This document shows, in pieces, positions 8,846 to 17,378 of a stretch of 64,000 nucleotides of DNA. Positions within the stretch are counted from its first letter, which is position 1, and every line of letters begins with the position of its first letter. The notes beneath the pieces were generated by a model, which did not search any database, had not been told where the DNA came from, and was given only the letters and a program-made list of their open reading frames with translations. The stretch comes from Flavobacterium soyae (GTDB taxonomy: Bacteria > Bacteroidota > Bacteroidia > Flavobacteriales > Flavobacteriaceae), in assembly GCF_021245985.1 (NCBI RefSeq), contig NZ_JAJQXA010000002.1:350668-414667 (forward strand), given 5' to 3'. Position numbers and translations under genes: made by a program.

Positions 8846-9517
8846 TTAACACAAATATGGCTGTTCAAGATCCACTTTTAAATGATTAACAACTTTTATT
8901 ACCCCAGGAGTTTTATAGGCAATTCTCTCCGCTTCTTCCTTCTGAAAAATTGAGCCGACCGTACCTGAAAGCTGAACGGTTGCACCGGCAACCTGAATAT
9001 CTATTTCATCCATATCAAAAGCCCAATGTCTGCGGAGCGCTTTTTCAAGTATTTCCTTTTCTGCCTGATCATAGAGTTCCCTCTTAAGTTTTATGTTATT
9101 GGTAACATCCCTTACTCCAGCTTGATTTCTAATTATATCCAGAGCTGTTTCCCTTTGAAAATTCCATGGTACTATCCCCTCTGCTGTTACACTTCCTCTC
9201 TCGACAGTCAGACTAATTGTATTTTGAGGAACAATTAGATTTTCTTTTAACTTTTTTACAATCTTTGCTGCAATATCCTGATCAGAAAAAAATAAAGTAC
9301 TGTCAATTTTTACTTCAATTTCATCTACGATTGCCGCCACTCCTTTAATTTTCTTTGCAGCATGCAGTGCCTCTGTTTTTTTTACCAGATTGTCCACAGT
9401 TCCATTAAGGGTAACAATCCCTTCTTTGATAATAACACCAATTTCAGCCGCATGCAGCATTGGTTCGAACTTTATCGCTTCCTGTATTTCCCGTTGTAAT
9501 ACCTCATTATTTTTCAT
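8846..9517 (-). CDS. Triple BON-domain protein (copy 2)
   Basis: Protein of 223 residues with three BON domains, closely similar to the copies at 4160-4828 and 9540-10199. The frame stays open to 9547, but the ATG at 9515-9517 gives MKNNEVLQREIQEAIKFEP, which aligns with the start of the other two; the longer start would overlap the upstream gene. The C-terminus ends in the usual PGV-x-x-V strand. It is the second gene of the operon that begins at 10199. Confidence 0.88.
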   Translation of the reverse strand: MKNNEVLQREIQEAIKFEPMLHAAEIGVIIKEGIVTLNGTVDNLVKKTEALHAAKKIKGVAAIVDEIEVKIDSTLFFSDQDIAAKIVKKLKENLIVPQNTISLTVERGSVTAEGIVPWNFQRETALDIIRNQAGVRDVTNNIKLKRELYDQAEKEILEKALRRHWAFDMDEIDIQVAGATVQLSGTVGSIFQKEEAERIAYKTPGVIKVVNHLKVDLEQPYLC

Positions 9518-9539
9518 GATTTTTTTGTTTTTATTTATC

Positions 9540-10199
9540 CTAATCAAATTCTACCAAAATTTCATTATCTACAAACCACACCCCAGGCGTATCCCATGCA
9601 ATTTTCTCTGCTTCTTCTTTCTGGAAAAGCGAACTGACAATACCACTTAAAAAAATTGTTTTTCCATCAACCCTGACTTTTATATTATCAACTTCCAGAA
9701 GCCAGCTTCTGCGAAGTGCTTTCTCAACCAGTTCTTTTTTTATTTCATTTTTTACTTCCGCTTCTATCTTTATCTTGTCAATTACACCTCTGACTCCATT
9801 AAGATAGCGTATGGCATTATCGGCGGCCTTTCTTTGGAAATTCCAATGTAAAATTCCTTTAAGTGTCACCCAGCCGTCTTTAACGGTTACTTCTATCTTA
9901 TGATCGGGCACTGCCCAGTTTTCATGCAGGGCCTTAGTCACTAAATTTGTAATTTCTTTATCACTTTTAATGGCTGAAGTAAATAAATCCACTTTTACAT
10001 TATTAACTACATCTTTCACTCCCGGAATTTTTTTAACGACATGTTCAGCTTCTTTTTTCTGCGCATAAGTATCTACTGTTCCTTCAAGATTAACTGCGCC
10101 TTCACTGACATGGACATCAATTTCATTAGTATGCAGAAGAGGTTCCCATTTAAGGGCTTCCTTGACTTCCTTTCTTAAAACATCATTATTTTTTTTCAT
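9540..10199 (-). CDS. Triple BON-domain protein (copy 3)
   Basis: Protein of 219 residues with three BON domains and no signal peptide. It starts MKKNNDVLRKEVKEALKWEP and is the nearest relative of copy 2, from which it is separated by 22 bp, so tandem duplication is likely. It is first in a minus-strand operon with copy 2 and the LOG gene, behind a FNR-like box. The presumed role is an envelope or lipid-associated stress protein by analogy with OsmY-type BON proteins; this is inference. Confidence 0.88.
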   Translation of the reverse strand: MKKNNDVLRKEVKEALKWEPLLHTNEIDVHVSEGAVNLEGTVDTYAQKKEAEHVVKKIPGVKDVVNNVKVDLFTSAIKSDKEITNLVTKALHENWAVPDHKIEVTVKDGWVTLKGILHWNFQRKAADNAIRYLNGVRGVIDKIKIEAEVKNEIKKELVEKALRRSWLLEVDNIKVRVDGKTIFLSGIVSSLFQKEEAEKIAWDTPGVWFVDNEILVEFD

Positions 10200-10262
10200 G
10201 ACTCTTTTTTTTTATATGTACACTAATTTAATACTGCATCAAATACACTGCCTACAGTAAAA

Positions 10263-10327
10263 CAAAATTGGATAAAGAATACAGTAAAAAAAATGATCTT
10301 CATCAGTCGTAAAAATGACCTGAATCA
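10263..10327 (-). promoter_or_regulatory. Candidate BON-BON-LOG promoter with FNR-like boxes
   Basis: On the minus strand the -7-like CAATTTTG (10263-10270, one mismatch to TAnnTTTG) is preceded, 23 bp upstream, by TGATCTTCATCA (10294-10305). A one-mismatch copy, TGACCTGAATCA (10316-10327), is centred 22 bp further on, about two helical turns. Confidence 0.55.
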
Positions 10328-10338
10328 TAAAAAATATT

Positions 10339-10373
10339 TTGATTACAACACAAGAAAAAACATAGTAAATTTG
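10339..10373 (+). promoter_or_regulatory. Candidate promoter of the MCE/Mla operon
   Basis: TAAATTTG (10366-10373) is an exact TAnnTTTG match. A TTG at 10339-10341 lies 24 bp upstream, one base beyond the usual 17-23 range. The first gene starts 131 bp downstream. The 305-bp gap 10200-10504 holds nothing else recognised besides this and the BON promoter. Confidence 0.4.
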
Positions 10374-10504
10374 TGTACTTTAAACTGCTATCATCCCTCT
10401 ATTTTAAAAAGTACCTAAATCACATCTGAAGCTAAATGTGATGCCAATCATTTTTAATTTCTGCAATAAATTCTTCCTTTACTAAAAATAAAATACATGG
10501 TCAT

Positions 10505-11275
10505 ATGAAACTTACAATGACAGTACTGCAGTTTTTAGAAGATACCGGAAACCTGTCAAGGTTTACAGCCCGATACTTTGCTATAGGTTTTAGAAAACCT
10601 TTTGAAACCAGGGAATTGTTTCGGCAATGCTATAATATTGGATACAAATCTTTTACGCTTGTATCATTAACCAGTCTGATAATCGGACTGGTGCTGACTA
10701 TGCAGCTTCGTCCGTCTCTTGTGAAATATGGAGTTGAATCACGGCTGCCAATTATGGTGGGAATTGCCATCATTAGAGAAATTGGACCTGTGGTGGCAGC
10801 TTTGATATTTGCAGGCAAAATTGCCAGCAGTATTGGAGCTGAGTTAGGATCTATGAAGGTTACTGAACAAATCGACGCCATGGAAGTAAGTGGAACCAAC
10901 CCTTTCAAATATCTTGTGGCCACACGTGTTCTGGCCTGCACCATTATGCTGCCTATTCTAATTGTAATGGCTGACGCAATAGCACTCGTTGGAGCATTTA
11001 TAGGAATCAATATACAGGGAGTAACAAGTCTGCGCTTATTTTTTTCTGAAATTTTTAATTCTCTGGAATTAACAGATATTCTCCCATCGTATATAAAAAC
11101 CTATTTCTTTGGGTTTGTAATAGGCATTGTCGGTGCTTATAAAGGTTATAATGCAGTGAAAGGCACACGAGGCGTTGGAAATGCAGCCAACTCTGCAGTG
11201 GTTTTAGCTTCAGTTTTGATTTTTATAATTGATTTACTGGCGGTACAAATAACAGAAATATTAGGACTTAACTGA
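10505..11275 (+). CDS. MlaE-type ABC transporter permease
   Basis: Protein of 256 residues of the MlaE/YrbE permease family, with about five to six membrane helices. It has the family segment AGKIASSIGAELGSMKVTEQIDAMEV (about residues 105-130), which contacts the ATPase, and an NPFKYLVATRVLA motif. With the next two genes it forms an MCE lipid-transport system that moves phospholipids between the membranes. The stop codon is 2 bp before the ATPase start. Periplasmic MlaC and cytoplasmic MlaB homologues are not present next to it, as is usual in Bacteroidota. Confidence 0.93.
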   Translation: MKLTMTVLQFLEDTGNLSRFTARYFAIGFRKPFETRELFRQCYNIGYKSFTLVSLTSLIIGLVLTMQLRPSLVKYGVESRLPIMVGIAIIREIGPVVAALIFAGKIASSIGAELGSMKVTEQIDAMEVSGTNPFKYLVATRVLACTIMLPILIVMADAIALVGAFIGINIQGVTSLRLFFSEIFNSLELTDILPSYIKTYFFGFVIGIVGAYKGYNAVKGTRGVGNAANSAVVLASVLIFIIDLLAVQITEILGLN

Positions 11276-11277
11276 TT

Positions 11278-12048
11278 ATGGAAAATTCATTAACAGGCAG
11301 TATCAATCTGACGGAAGGCCGCAAAGCTGTTATTATCATTGAGAATCTTTCCAAACAGTTTGGAAACCATAAAGTATTGGTCAATCTTAATCTTACGGTC
11401 TTTGAAGAAGAAAATGTAGTGATTCTCGGAAAATCAGGATGCGGAAAATCCGTGCTCATTAAATGCATCATAGGTCTTATAAAACCACAGCGCGGTCATA
11501 TTTTTGTAACCGGAACCGATATTACATCAATAAAATATGATAAAATGGATCAGATGCGTACAAAAATTGGATTCCTTTTCCAAAGCAATGCAATTTATGA
11601 CTCCATGACCGTCAGAGAAAATTTAGAATTCCCTTTACGAAGAAACAGGGTTAATATTTCACAGGACCAGATTAATAAACTTGTTTGTGAAGCACTGGAA
11701 AATGTGGGACTTCTGCACACGATCGATATGATGCCTTCAGAACTATCAGGAGGCATGCTCAAACGCATAGCTTTGGCAAGAATCATAATACTCAAACCCA
11801 AGATAATTTTATACGACGAACCTACCTCAGGACTTGATCCTGTAACTGCAGCAGAAATTGAAAATCTTATCTTAGAACTAAAAAAGAAGTATCATACAAC
11901 CTCCATAATTATTTCTCATGATATGAATTGTGTAAAGAAAACAGCAGATCGTGTAATCCTTCTCTTAGATGGCAGCTGCTACGCAGCAGGCACCTACGCA
12001 GATTTCCAAAATTCGAACGACATCAATATTAAACAATTTTTTCAATAG
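11278..12048 (+). CDS. MlaF-type ABC transporter ATPase
   Basis: Protein of 256 residues. Walker A is GKSGCGKS (51-58), the signature is LSGGM (156-160) and Walker B ends in LYDEP (178-182), followed by the D-loop SGLD and the switch His in ISHD. It powers the MCE/Mla lipid transporter with the permease encoded 2 bp upstream. The first 18 residues precede the usual MlaF start (about residue 19), so a slightly later start is possible, but no better upstream-signal choice is visible. Confidence 0.93.
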   Translation: MENSLTGSINLTEGRKAVIIIENLSKQFGNHKVLVNLNLTVFEEENVVILGKSGCGKSVLIKCIIGLIKPQRGHIFVTGTDITSIKYDKMDQMRTKIGFLFQSNAIYDSMTVRENLEFPLRRNRVNISQDQINKLVCEALENVGLLHTIDMMPSELSGGMLKRIALARIIILKPKIILYDEPTSGLDPVTAAEIENLILELKKKYHTTSIIISHDMNCVKKTADRVILLLDGSCYAAGTYADFQNSNDINIKQFFQ

Positions 12049-12050
12049 TG

Positions 12051-13034
12051 ATGGATACTGATGATAAAAATAATTTAAAACTCGGAACTTTTGTTTTACT
12101 AGGATTAATACTGCTAGTGGTTTCATTATTCTATGTGGGAAACCGGAACAGTTTATTTAGCAGCGGTATTCAATTAAAAGCAAGGTTTTCAAATATAAAC
12201 GGTCTTCAGCAAGGCAGTAATGTTTTATATTCAGGAGTAAATGCAGGAACTGTAAAGTCAATTAAACTTTTAAATTCAAGAACAATTGAAGTTACACTCC
12301 TTATGAAAAAAGAGATCGTAAGCAAAATTCCAGTAAACTCAAAAATTGCCATAGGTACTGATGGATTGATGGGAAATAAACTTCTCAATATTACGCCCGC
12401 GCGCATAAATGCAGGCATGGTTAAAGATGGGGATTATTTACTTGTAGAGAAAACTGTCAGCATCGATGAGATTCTTACAACACTCTCGAGAAGTAATGAA
12501 AACATCTACATAGTATCAGAGTCTCTTAAGAACCTTACTAGTCGTCTGGAACAAAGTGAGACGCTGAACCTTTTGGAAAAAAAAGAGCTCTCAGAGAATC
12601 TTCAGGCATCATTGTCAAACATTCGCACAACTACTGAAAATGCTAAGAAATTTACTTTAACCTTAAAGGAAATAGCTAATGATATTCATTCCGGTAAGGG
12701 TGCCGCAGGGCTTTTACTCACAAATAAAGCTTTTTCCGATGACCTTCAGACTACACTTTCAAATTTAAAAGAAACCACTGCATCAATTAATGAGGCATCT
12801 GTCCAGATTAATCTTCTCAGCACTGGCCTTAACAGTAGTTTACAAGAAGGCAAAGGACCAATTCCTGCTTTACTTAAAGATTCTCTATTAACTAAAAAAA
12901 TTAATCTAAGTTTGGATAATATAGAAAAAAGCACCCACAATTTTAACCAAAACATGGAAGCTATAAAACAAAGCTTTCTGTTCAGAGGTTATTTCAAGAA
13001 ACAAGATAAAAAAAATAAAGAAAAGAACAATTAG
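12051..13034 (+). CDS. MCE-domain substrate-binding protein (MlaD-like)
   Basis: Protein of 327 residues: one N-terminal membrane helix (about 11-29), an MCE domain (about 38-115, with SGVNAGTVKSIKL) and a long helical C-terminal part (130-310) ending in a basic tail after FLFRGYFKK. MCE proteins form hexameric lipid channels in the periplasm. The ATG at 12051 is used; a GTG at 12048 overlapping the ATPase stop is the alternative. Long helical tails suggest a tunnel-forming, PqiB/YebT- or LetB-like extension rather than the short MlaD, though only one MCE repeat is present. Confidence 0.9.
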   Translation: MDTDDKNNLKLGTFVLLGLILLVVSLFYVGNRNSLFSSGIQLKARFSNINGLQQGSNVLYSGVNAGTVKSIKLLNSRTIEVTLLMKKEIVSKIPVNSKIAIGTDGLMGNKLLNITPARINAGMVKDGDYLLVEKTVSIDEILTTLSRSNENIYIVSESLKNLTSRLEQSETLNLLEKKELSENLQASLSNIRTTTENAKKFTLTLKEIANDIHSGKGAAGLLLTNKAFSDDLQTTLSNLKETTASINEASVQINLLSTGLNSSLQEGKGPIPALLKDSLLTKKINLSLDNIEKSTHNFNQNMEAIKQSFLFRGYFKKQDKKNKEKNN

Positions 13035-13202
13035 AAATACATTATTACAATATCTATACTACAGTTTTACAGCAGCATAAAATAATAAAAATCTATAAGT
13101 CCCTTATTTATTTTTAACTATATAGAAATATCTCTATCATCATATTATTACTTCTCAAATAAGAGCATTATATAGTAATTTTCATTCTATGTTTCCAGGT
13201 AA

Positions 13203-13448
13203 TCATTTGATGGTTACAGTATCAAAAAGCTCAGCTTTAGTTATAAATGTATTAATAAAATCATAAACTTTGTTTCTATCTTCAATTGCGGTCTCAAAAG
13301 AATTTAAATGAAAATCATCATTATAATCATCAATGTGAATAATCTCTGTATAGCCTTTAGAAATTAAGCTTCCTTTTAACTTTAGAACACTGAGCTGCTG
13401 CTGGCTGTTTAATTCTTTCCTGATCTGCAGTTTAATAGCCTTCTCCAT
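13203..13448 (-). CDS. Small conserved-looking cytoplasmic protein (81 aa)
   Basis: Charged protein of 81 residues with no signal or membrane segment. It starts MEKAIKLQIRKEL and has an alpha-beta-alpha pattern ending KAELFDTVTIK. No family was recognised. It is convergent with the MCE operon and has a good upstream promoter candidate, which supports it being real. Confidence 0.55.
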   Translation of the reverse strand: MEKAIKLQIRKELNSQQQLSVLKLKGSLISKGYTEIIHIDDYNDDFHLNSFETAIEDRNKVYDFINTFITKAELFDTVTIK

Positions 13449-13483
13449 TTTAATAATTCTTAAATTTAAGATTTAGATCTAGA

Positions 13484-13491
13484 CAAATCTA
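13484..13491 (-). promoter_or_regulatory. -7 element upstream of the 81-aa gene
   Basis: On the minus strand this reads TAGATTTG, an exact TAnnTTTG match 36 bp before the start codon. No TTG was found at -33. Confidence 0.35.
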
Positions 13492-13653
13492 TACTAAAAT
13501 GAATAAATTTAAAAAAAATATATTATGCTGAATAGAAAAAAAGTACACGAAACAAAATACAATTTCAAACTAGAGAATTTCTAAAAACCAATTTGGGAGG
13601 TGTAAAGAAAAACAGACAGTAATCCTGAAAAAATTTAAATAACTGTAAAAACA

Positions 13654-14349
13654 ATGTTTATGGAGGCAGAAAATCATTACATTAATAGAAGCGGATGGCT
13701 CAGAGCGGCTGTTCTGGGAGCAAACGACGGAATTTTGTCTACAACAAGTTTAGCGATTAGCGTTGCTGCTGCAAATGTAACAAGAGAACCTATTTTACTT
13801 GCGGCCATAGCCGGACTTGCAGCAGGAGCGCTTTCTATGGCAGCAGGAGAATATGTATCAGTAAGTTCGCAGGCAGATGTTGAAACTGCTGATCTTGATC
13901 GTGAAAAACTAGAATTAATAAACATGCCTGAATCTGAACTTGACGAATTAACGCATATTTATATTCAAAGAGGTTTAAATAAAGAACTTGCCCGTCAAGT
14001 CGCAATGGAATTAACTGCCCATAATGCACTTGAAACCCATGCCAAAGATGAACTCGGAATTAATGAAATCACACAGGCCAATCCATTAATGGCTGCTTTT
14101 GCATCGGCTATGTCATTTATAATTGGAGGTCTGCTTCCACTGCTGGTAGCTATTTTTGCTCCGATAAAAAATATGGTATTTTACCAATATGGTTTTTCAA
14201 TACTTTTTTTAGCATTATCAGGAATTATGGCAGCCAAAGCAGGAGGATCAAATATTCTTAAAGCCGTTTTACGTATCTGTATTTGGGGTACTTTTGCAAT
14301 GGCAGTATCTGCTCTGATTGGATATATTTTTGGAGTTCAGACTGCTTAA
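13654..14349 (+). CDS. VIT1/CCC1-family transporter
   Basis: Protein of 231 residues with five membrane helices. It has the VIT1/CCC1 hallmarks: GANDGILSTTSLAI in helix 1, GALSMAAGEYVSVSSQAD at the end of helix 2, a charged metal-binding helical region (about 75-145) rich in Glu, and a C-terminal pair of helices. Family members move Fe2+ or Mn2+ across membranes. The metal-binding segment includes ELTAHNALETHAKDEL. In this setting detoxification or storage of iron or manganese is likely. An ATG two codons later is possible. Confidence 0.92.
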   Translation: MFMEAENHYINRSGWLRAAVLGANDGILSTTSLAISVAAANVTREPILLAAIAGLAAGALSMAAGEYVSVSSQADVETADLDREKLELINMPESELDELTHIYIQRGLNKELARQVAMELTAHNALETHAKDELGINEITQANPLMAAFASAMSFIIGGLLPLLVAIFAPIKNMVFYQYGFSILFLALSGIMAAKAGGSNILKAVLRICIWGTFAMAVSALIGYIFGVQTA

Positions 14350-14459
14350 AAATAAGGATGAATTATCTCCTTAAAAATTAATCTAATCTTAAGCAAGTCA
14401 AAAAAATAAGATCCGCAGCAATTCGTTATTTCGTATATGTCTAAAAACAAAACTGCAAA

Positions 14460-14894
14460 ATGAAACTAATTACACTATTCCTTTTATTGACAGTACTGCC
14501 TATAAACTGGGAACCTGACTTTAATAATGCAAAAAAAACCGCAAAGGAAAAGCACGAATTAATTCTATTGAACTTCTCCGGTTCAGACTGGTGCGGGCCT
14601 TGTATCATGCTGCGCAGAGACTATCTTGAAAATCAAGAATTCACAAAGATGGCAAATGACAATTTAGTTTTAGTAAATGCTGATTTTCCAAGAAAAAAGA
14701 AAAACTCAGGAACTCCTGAACAGGTTAAACGTAACGAAGATTTAGCCGAGATATACAATAAAGAAGGAAGTTTTCCTCTAACCCTTCTTCTCGACGCTGA
14801 GGGTAAAATACTTAAAACCTGGCATGGAAAACCGGAAACATCACCTGAACAATGGACAGCCGAAATAAAAGCGATCTGTGACAGCCGAAAATAA
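14460..14894 (+). CDS. Thioredoxin-fold protein with WCGPC, exported
   Basis: Protein of 144 residues with a short N-terminal hydrophobic signal (1-14) and a thioredoxin fold with the active site WCGPC (44-48) inside SGSDWCGPCIML. The wide insert between the active site and the cis-Pro region (KKKNSGTPEQ) and the sequence FPLTLLLDAEG fit the DsbD-gamma/thioredoxin_7 group. It overlaps the ApbE gene by 17 bp and is the first gene of the ApbE/DUF4266/DUF3570 operon. It probably keeps cysteines of a partner protein reduced in the periplasm. Confidence 0.88.
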   Translation: MKLITLFLLLTVLPINWEPDFNNAKKTAKEKHELILLNFSGSDWCGPCIMLRRDYLENQEFTKMANDNLVLVNADFPRKKKNSGTPEQVKRNEDLAEIYNKEGSFPLTLLLDAEGKILKTWHGKPETSPEQWTAEIKAICDSRK

Positions 14895-15828
14895 CATATT
14901 AAAAAGTCAAAAATACTCGCAGTCCCTGAAACTCATGGGTAACAACTTCACTATTACAGTTGTAGCCGAGAATGAGAAAACTGGAAATCAGAATATTAAA
15001 CTTGCTGTTGAAGAAATCAGAAGAATTGAAAAACTTCTGACTACCTACAAAGGAGACAGCCAGACCAATATGATTAACGAGAATGCAGGAATTAAACCTA
15101 TAAAAGTAGATCTGGAAGTTTTTAATCTCATTGAAAGATGTATTGGAATTTCAAAAGTAACACAAGGAGCTTTTGATATCTCTTACGGAAGCATTGATAA
15201 AAGCCTGTGGAATTTTGATAAAGCCATGACTGAACTGCCGGACGCTGAAACAGCAAAAAAAATGGTTCATCTTATTGATTACAGAAATATTACACTTGAC
15301 AAAGAAAATACAACTGTATTTCTAAAAGAAAAGGGAATGCGTATTGGTTTTGGAGGTATTGGAAAAGGATATGCGGCCGAAATGGCAAAAAAAATCCTGA
15401 TTAAAAACAATGTCCAGAGCGGTATTATTAATGCCAGCGGAGATCTTTCTGCCTGGGGACTGCAGCCAAACGGAAAAAAATGGACTATTGGAGTAGCAGA
15501 CCCTGACTCACCAAATGCTGCATTCTCCTATATGGAAATATCCAATAAGGCAGTAGCTACTTCTGGAAATTATGAAAAATTCGTTACTATTAATGGAAAA
15601 AAATATTCGCATACGATCGACCCAAAAACAGGCCTGCCTATAACCGGAATAAAAAGTGTCACCATTATAGCTTCAAATGCTGAATTTGCAGATGCTATGG
15701 CAACTCCCATAGCTGTTATGGGTATCAAAGCTGGTTTGTATTTGATAGATCAGATACCTGATTTATACTGCATTATAATTGACGATAACAATAAAATTTA
15801 CACATCCAAAAACATTCGTCTAAAATGA
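14878..15828 (+). CDS. apbE: FAD:protein FMN transferase (ApbE)
   Basis: Protein of 316 residues of the ApbE family. It links FMN from FAD to a Thr or Ser of a target protein in the periplasm. Recognised motifs are the core GFGGIGKGYAA, the region INASGDLSAWG, and the Mg2+/FAD-binding HTIDPKTGLP (canonical HIIDPRTG). It starts with GTG at 14878, inside the previous gene; no classical signal peptide is seen at this start, so the N-terminus is uncertain. It overlaps the DUF4266 gene by 4 bp (ATGA). No obvious flavinylation target with a D-x-x-(S/T)-G-A-T motif is encoded next to it. Confidence 0.9.
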   Translation: MTAENNILKSQKYSQSLKLMGNNFTITVVAENEKTGNQNIKLAVEEIRRIEKLLTTYKGDSQTNMINENAGIKPIKVDLEVFNLIERCIGISKVTQGAFDISYGSIDKSLWNFDKAMTELPDAETAKKMVHLIDYRNITLDKENTTVFLKEKGMRIGFGGIGKGYAAEMAKKILIKNNVQSGIINASGDLSAWGLQPNGKKWTIGVADPDSPNAAFSYMEISNKAVATSGNYEKFVTINGKKYSHTIDPKTGLPITGIKSVTIIASNAEFADAMATPIAVMGIKAGLYLIDQIPDLYCIIIDDNNKIYTSKNIRLK

Positions 15829-16052
15829 AAAAGCAAAAAATCCTCGTATTGTTATGCAGTACTGCTTTTGCAGTCTTACTGCTGACCTCCTGTACATCGG
15901 TAAAAGAATACCAGAAAGGGAAACTCAACGATTCTGAAATGGTACTTTCTAACAGGAAAATTGAAAAAACAGAACTTAGTTTCCAATCCTACCGAGAAGG
16001 AGCTTCCGGGGCAAATTCAGGAAAAAGCGGTGGCGGCTGCGGCTGTAACTAA
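15825..16052 (+). CDS. DUF4266 small lipoprotein with GGCGCN end
   Basis: Protein of 75 residues. It has a lipoprotein signal with Cys23 in LLLTSC, then a family-typical core CTSVKEYQKGKLNDSEM and FQSYREGASGA, and ends GKSGGGCGCN with Cys72 and Cys74. DUF4266 proteins have no known function. The conserved Cys-X-Cys tail next to a thioredoxin and ApbE suggests redox or metal binding; this is inference. It overlaps apbE by 4 bp. Confidence 0.88.
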   Translation: MKKQKILVLLCSTAFAVLLLTSCTSVKEYQKGKLNDSEMVLSNRKIEKTELSFQSYREGASGANSGKSGGGCGCN

Positions 16053-16067
16053 TCTTTGTAAAGGAAA

Positions 16068-17252
16068 ATGAAAAGAGTATTCATAACAGGATTTGCATTA
16101 TTGGCATTGTTTCAATTAAGAGCTCAAAATGTCCCAACTGATTCTACCAGTTACAAAAGCAGAAAATTAAAACTCGAAGAAGTAAACTTAGTCTCGAGTT
16201 ATTACACACAGGACGGTGACAATTCTGCCGTTACCGGCGGGCGCGGTTCAGAACATCTTACCGATATTGCCAATACCATTGACGTTAAATTAGTGAAATA
16301 TGGTGAAACAGGAATTAAACATACCTTTGATATAGAAGCAGGAATTGATCATTATACCTCTGCTTCATCAGATATGATTGATTTAAGTGCCAATTCATCT
16401 GCTTCTTCTTCAGATAATCGATTTTACCCCTCATTAACTTATTTAAGAGAAAATGAAGAGAAAGGACAAACTTTTGCTATAGGTGTTTCGTCATCAACCG
16501 AATTCGATTATCAGTCTTTTGGTGGAAACATAAGTTTTTCGCAGAAAACAAAAAATAAAAACGGTGAATTTACAGCTAAATTCCAAACGTTTATCGATCA
16601 GCTCAAACTAATTGAACCTGTTGAACTTCGCTCTTCGGGAAGTGAAGGCTATGACAGTGCAAACAGAAATACATTTGCAGGAACCTTAAGTTACTCTCAG
16701 ATTATAAATAAAAATCTTCAGGTGATGCTTATAGGAGATGTTATTAGTCAGAATGGCTATTTAAGTCTTCCCTTTCATAGAGTATATTTTACAGATGGTA
16801 CTGTGCATCAGGAAAAAATGCCCGATAGCAGACTTAAAATACCTCTTGGAATCAGGGCTAGTTATTTTTTAGGTGATGCTGTTATTATCCGCGCTTACTA
16901 CAGATATTATACTGATGACTGGAGCCTAAAAGCACATACCGCTGACCTGGAAATTCCTGTAAAATTAACTCAGGCTTTTTCATTAAGTCCATTTTACAGA
17001 TATTATACTCAAACTGGCACAAAATATTTCAAACCTTATGGAGAACATACGGCTGCGGATGAATATTACACCAGCAACTATGATTTATCAAAGTTTGACA
17101 GCAGTTTCTTTGGAATGGGAATGAAATTCACTCCGCCAAACGGTATCTTTGGTCTTAAACACTGGAATACTTTAGAGATTCGTTATGGACATTATACCAG
17201 AACTACTAATATGACTTCTGATATTATCAGCATTAATATCAAATATAAATAG
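16068..17252 (+). CDS. DUF3570 outer-membrane beta-barrel protein
   Basis: Protein of 394 residues with a signal peptide ending ALFQLRAQ (about residue 20) and a body of alternating amphipathic strands, with aromatic belts such as YYRYYTDDW and FYRYYTQTGTKYF and a terminal SINIKYK strand. This indicates an outer-membrane beta-barrel. Family DUF3570 is of unknown function and co-occurs with DUF4266, as here (15 bp apart). It is the last gene of the operon. Confidence 0.85.
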   Translation: MKRVFITGFALLALFQLRAQNVPTDSTSYKSRKLKLEEVNLVSSYYTQDGDNSAVTGGRGSEHLTDIANTIDVKLVKYGETGIKHTFDIEAGIDHYTSASSDMIDLSANSSASSSDNRFYPSLTYLRENEEKGQTFAIGVSSSTEFDYQSFGGNISFSQKTKNKNGEFTAKFQTFIDQLKLIEPVELRSSGSEGYDSANRNTFAGTLSYSQIINKNLQVMLIGDVISQNGYLSLPFHRVYFTDGTVHQEKMPDSRLKIPLGIRASYFLGDAVIIRAYYRYYTDDWSLKAHTADLEIPVKLTQAFSLSPFYRYYTQTGTKYFKPYGEHTAADEYYTSNYDLSKFDSSFFGMGMKFTPPNGIFGLKHWNTLEIRYGHYTRTTNMTSDIISINIKYK

Positions 17253-17275
17253 ATTTTAAAATTTAACATAAATGC

Positions 17276-17309
17276 AAATAGGCTGTTTCTTTAAAAACAG
17301 CCTATTTTT
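17276..17309 (+). terminator. Strong intrinsic terminator
   Basis: Perfect 13-bp stem (17276-17288 with 17295-17307), 6-base loop CTTTAA, followed by TTT. It lies 24 bp after the DUF3570 stop and between convergent operons; the A-rich left arm could also serve the minus strand. Confidence 0.88.
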
Positions 17310-17378
17310 AATTAACATTCGTCAGAAACAACTTGAAATTGACTATCTATCAAACAATTGCATAACGTAATCTACAAC

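Noticed and set aside
13035..13202. Terminator between the MCE operon and the 81-aa gene
   Set aside because: ATAAG-TCC-CTTAT followed by T-rich sequence gives only a 5-bp A/T stem, too weak to call.
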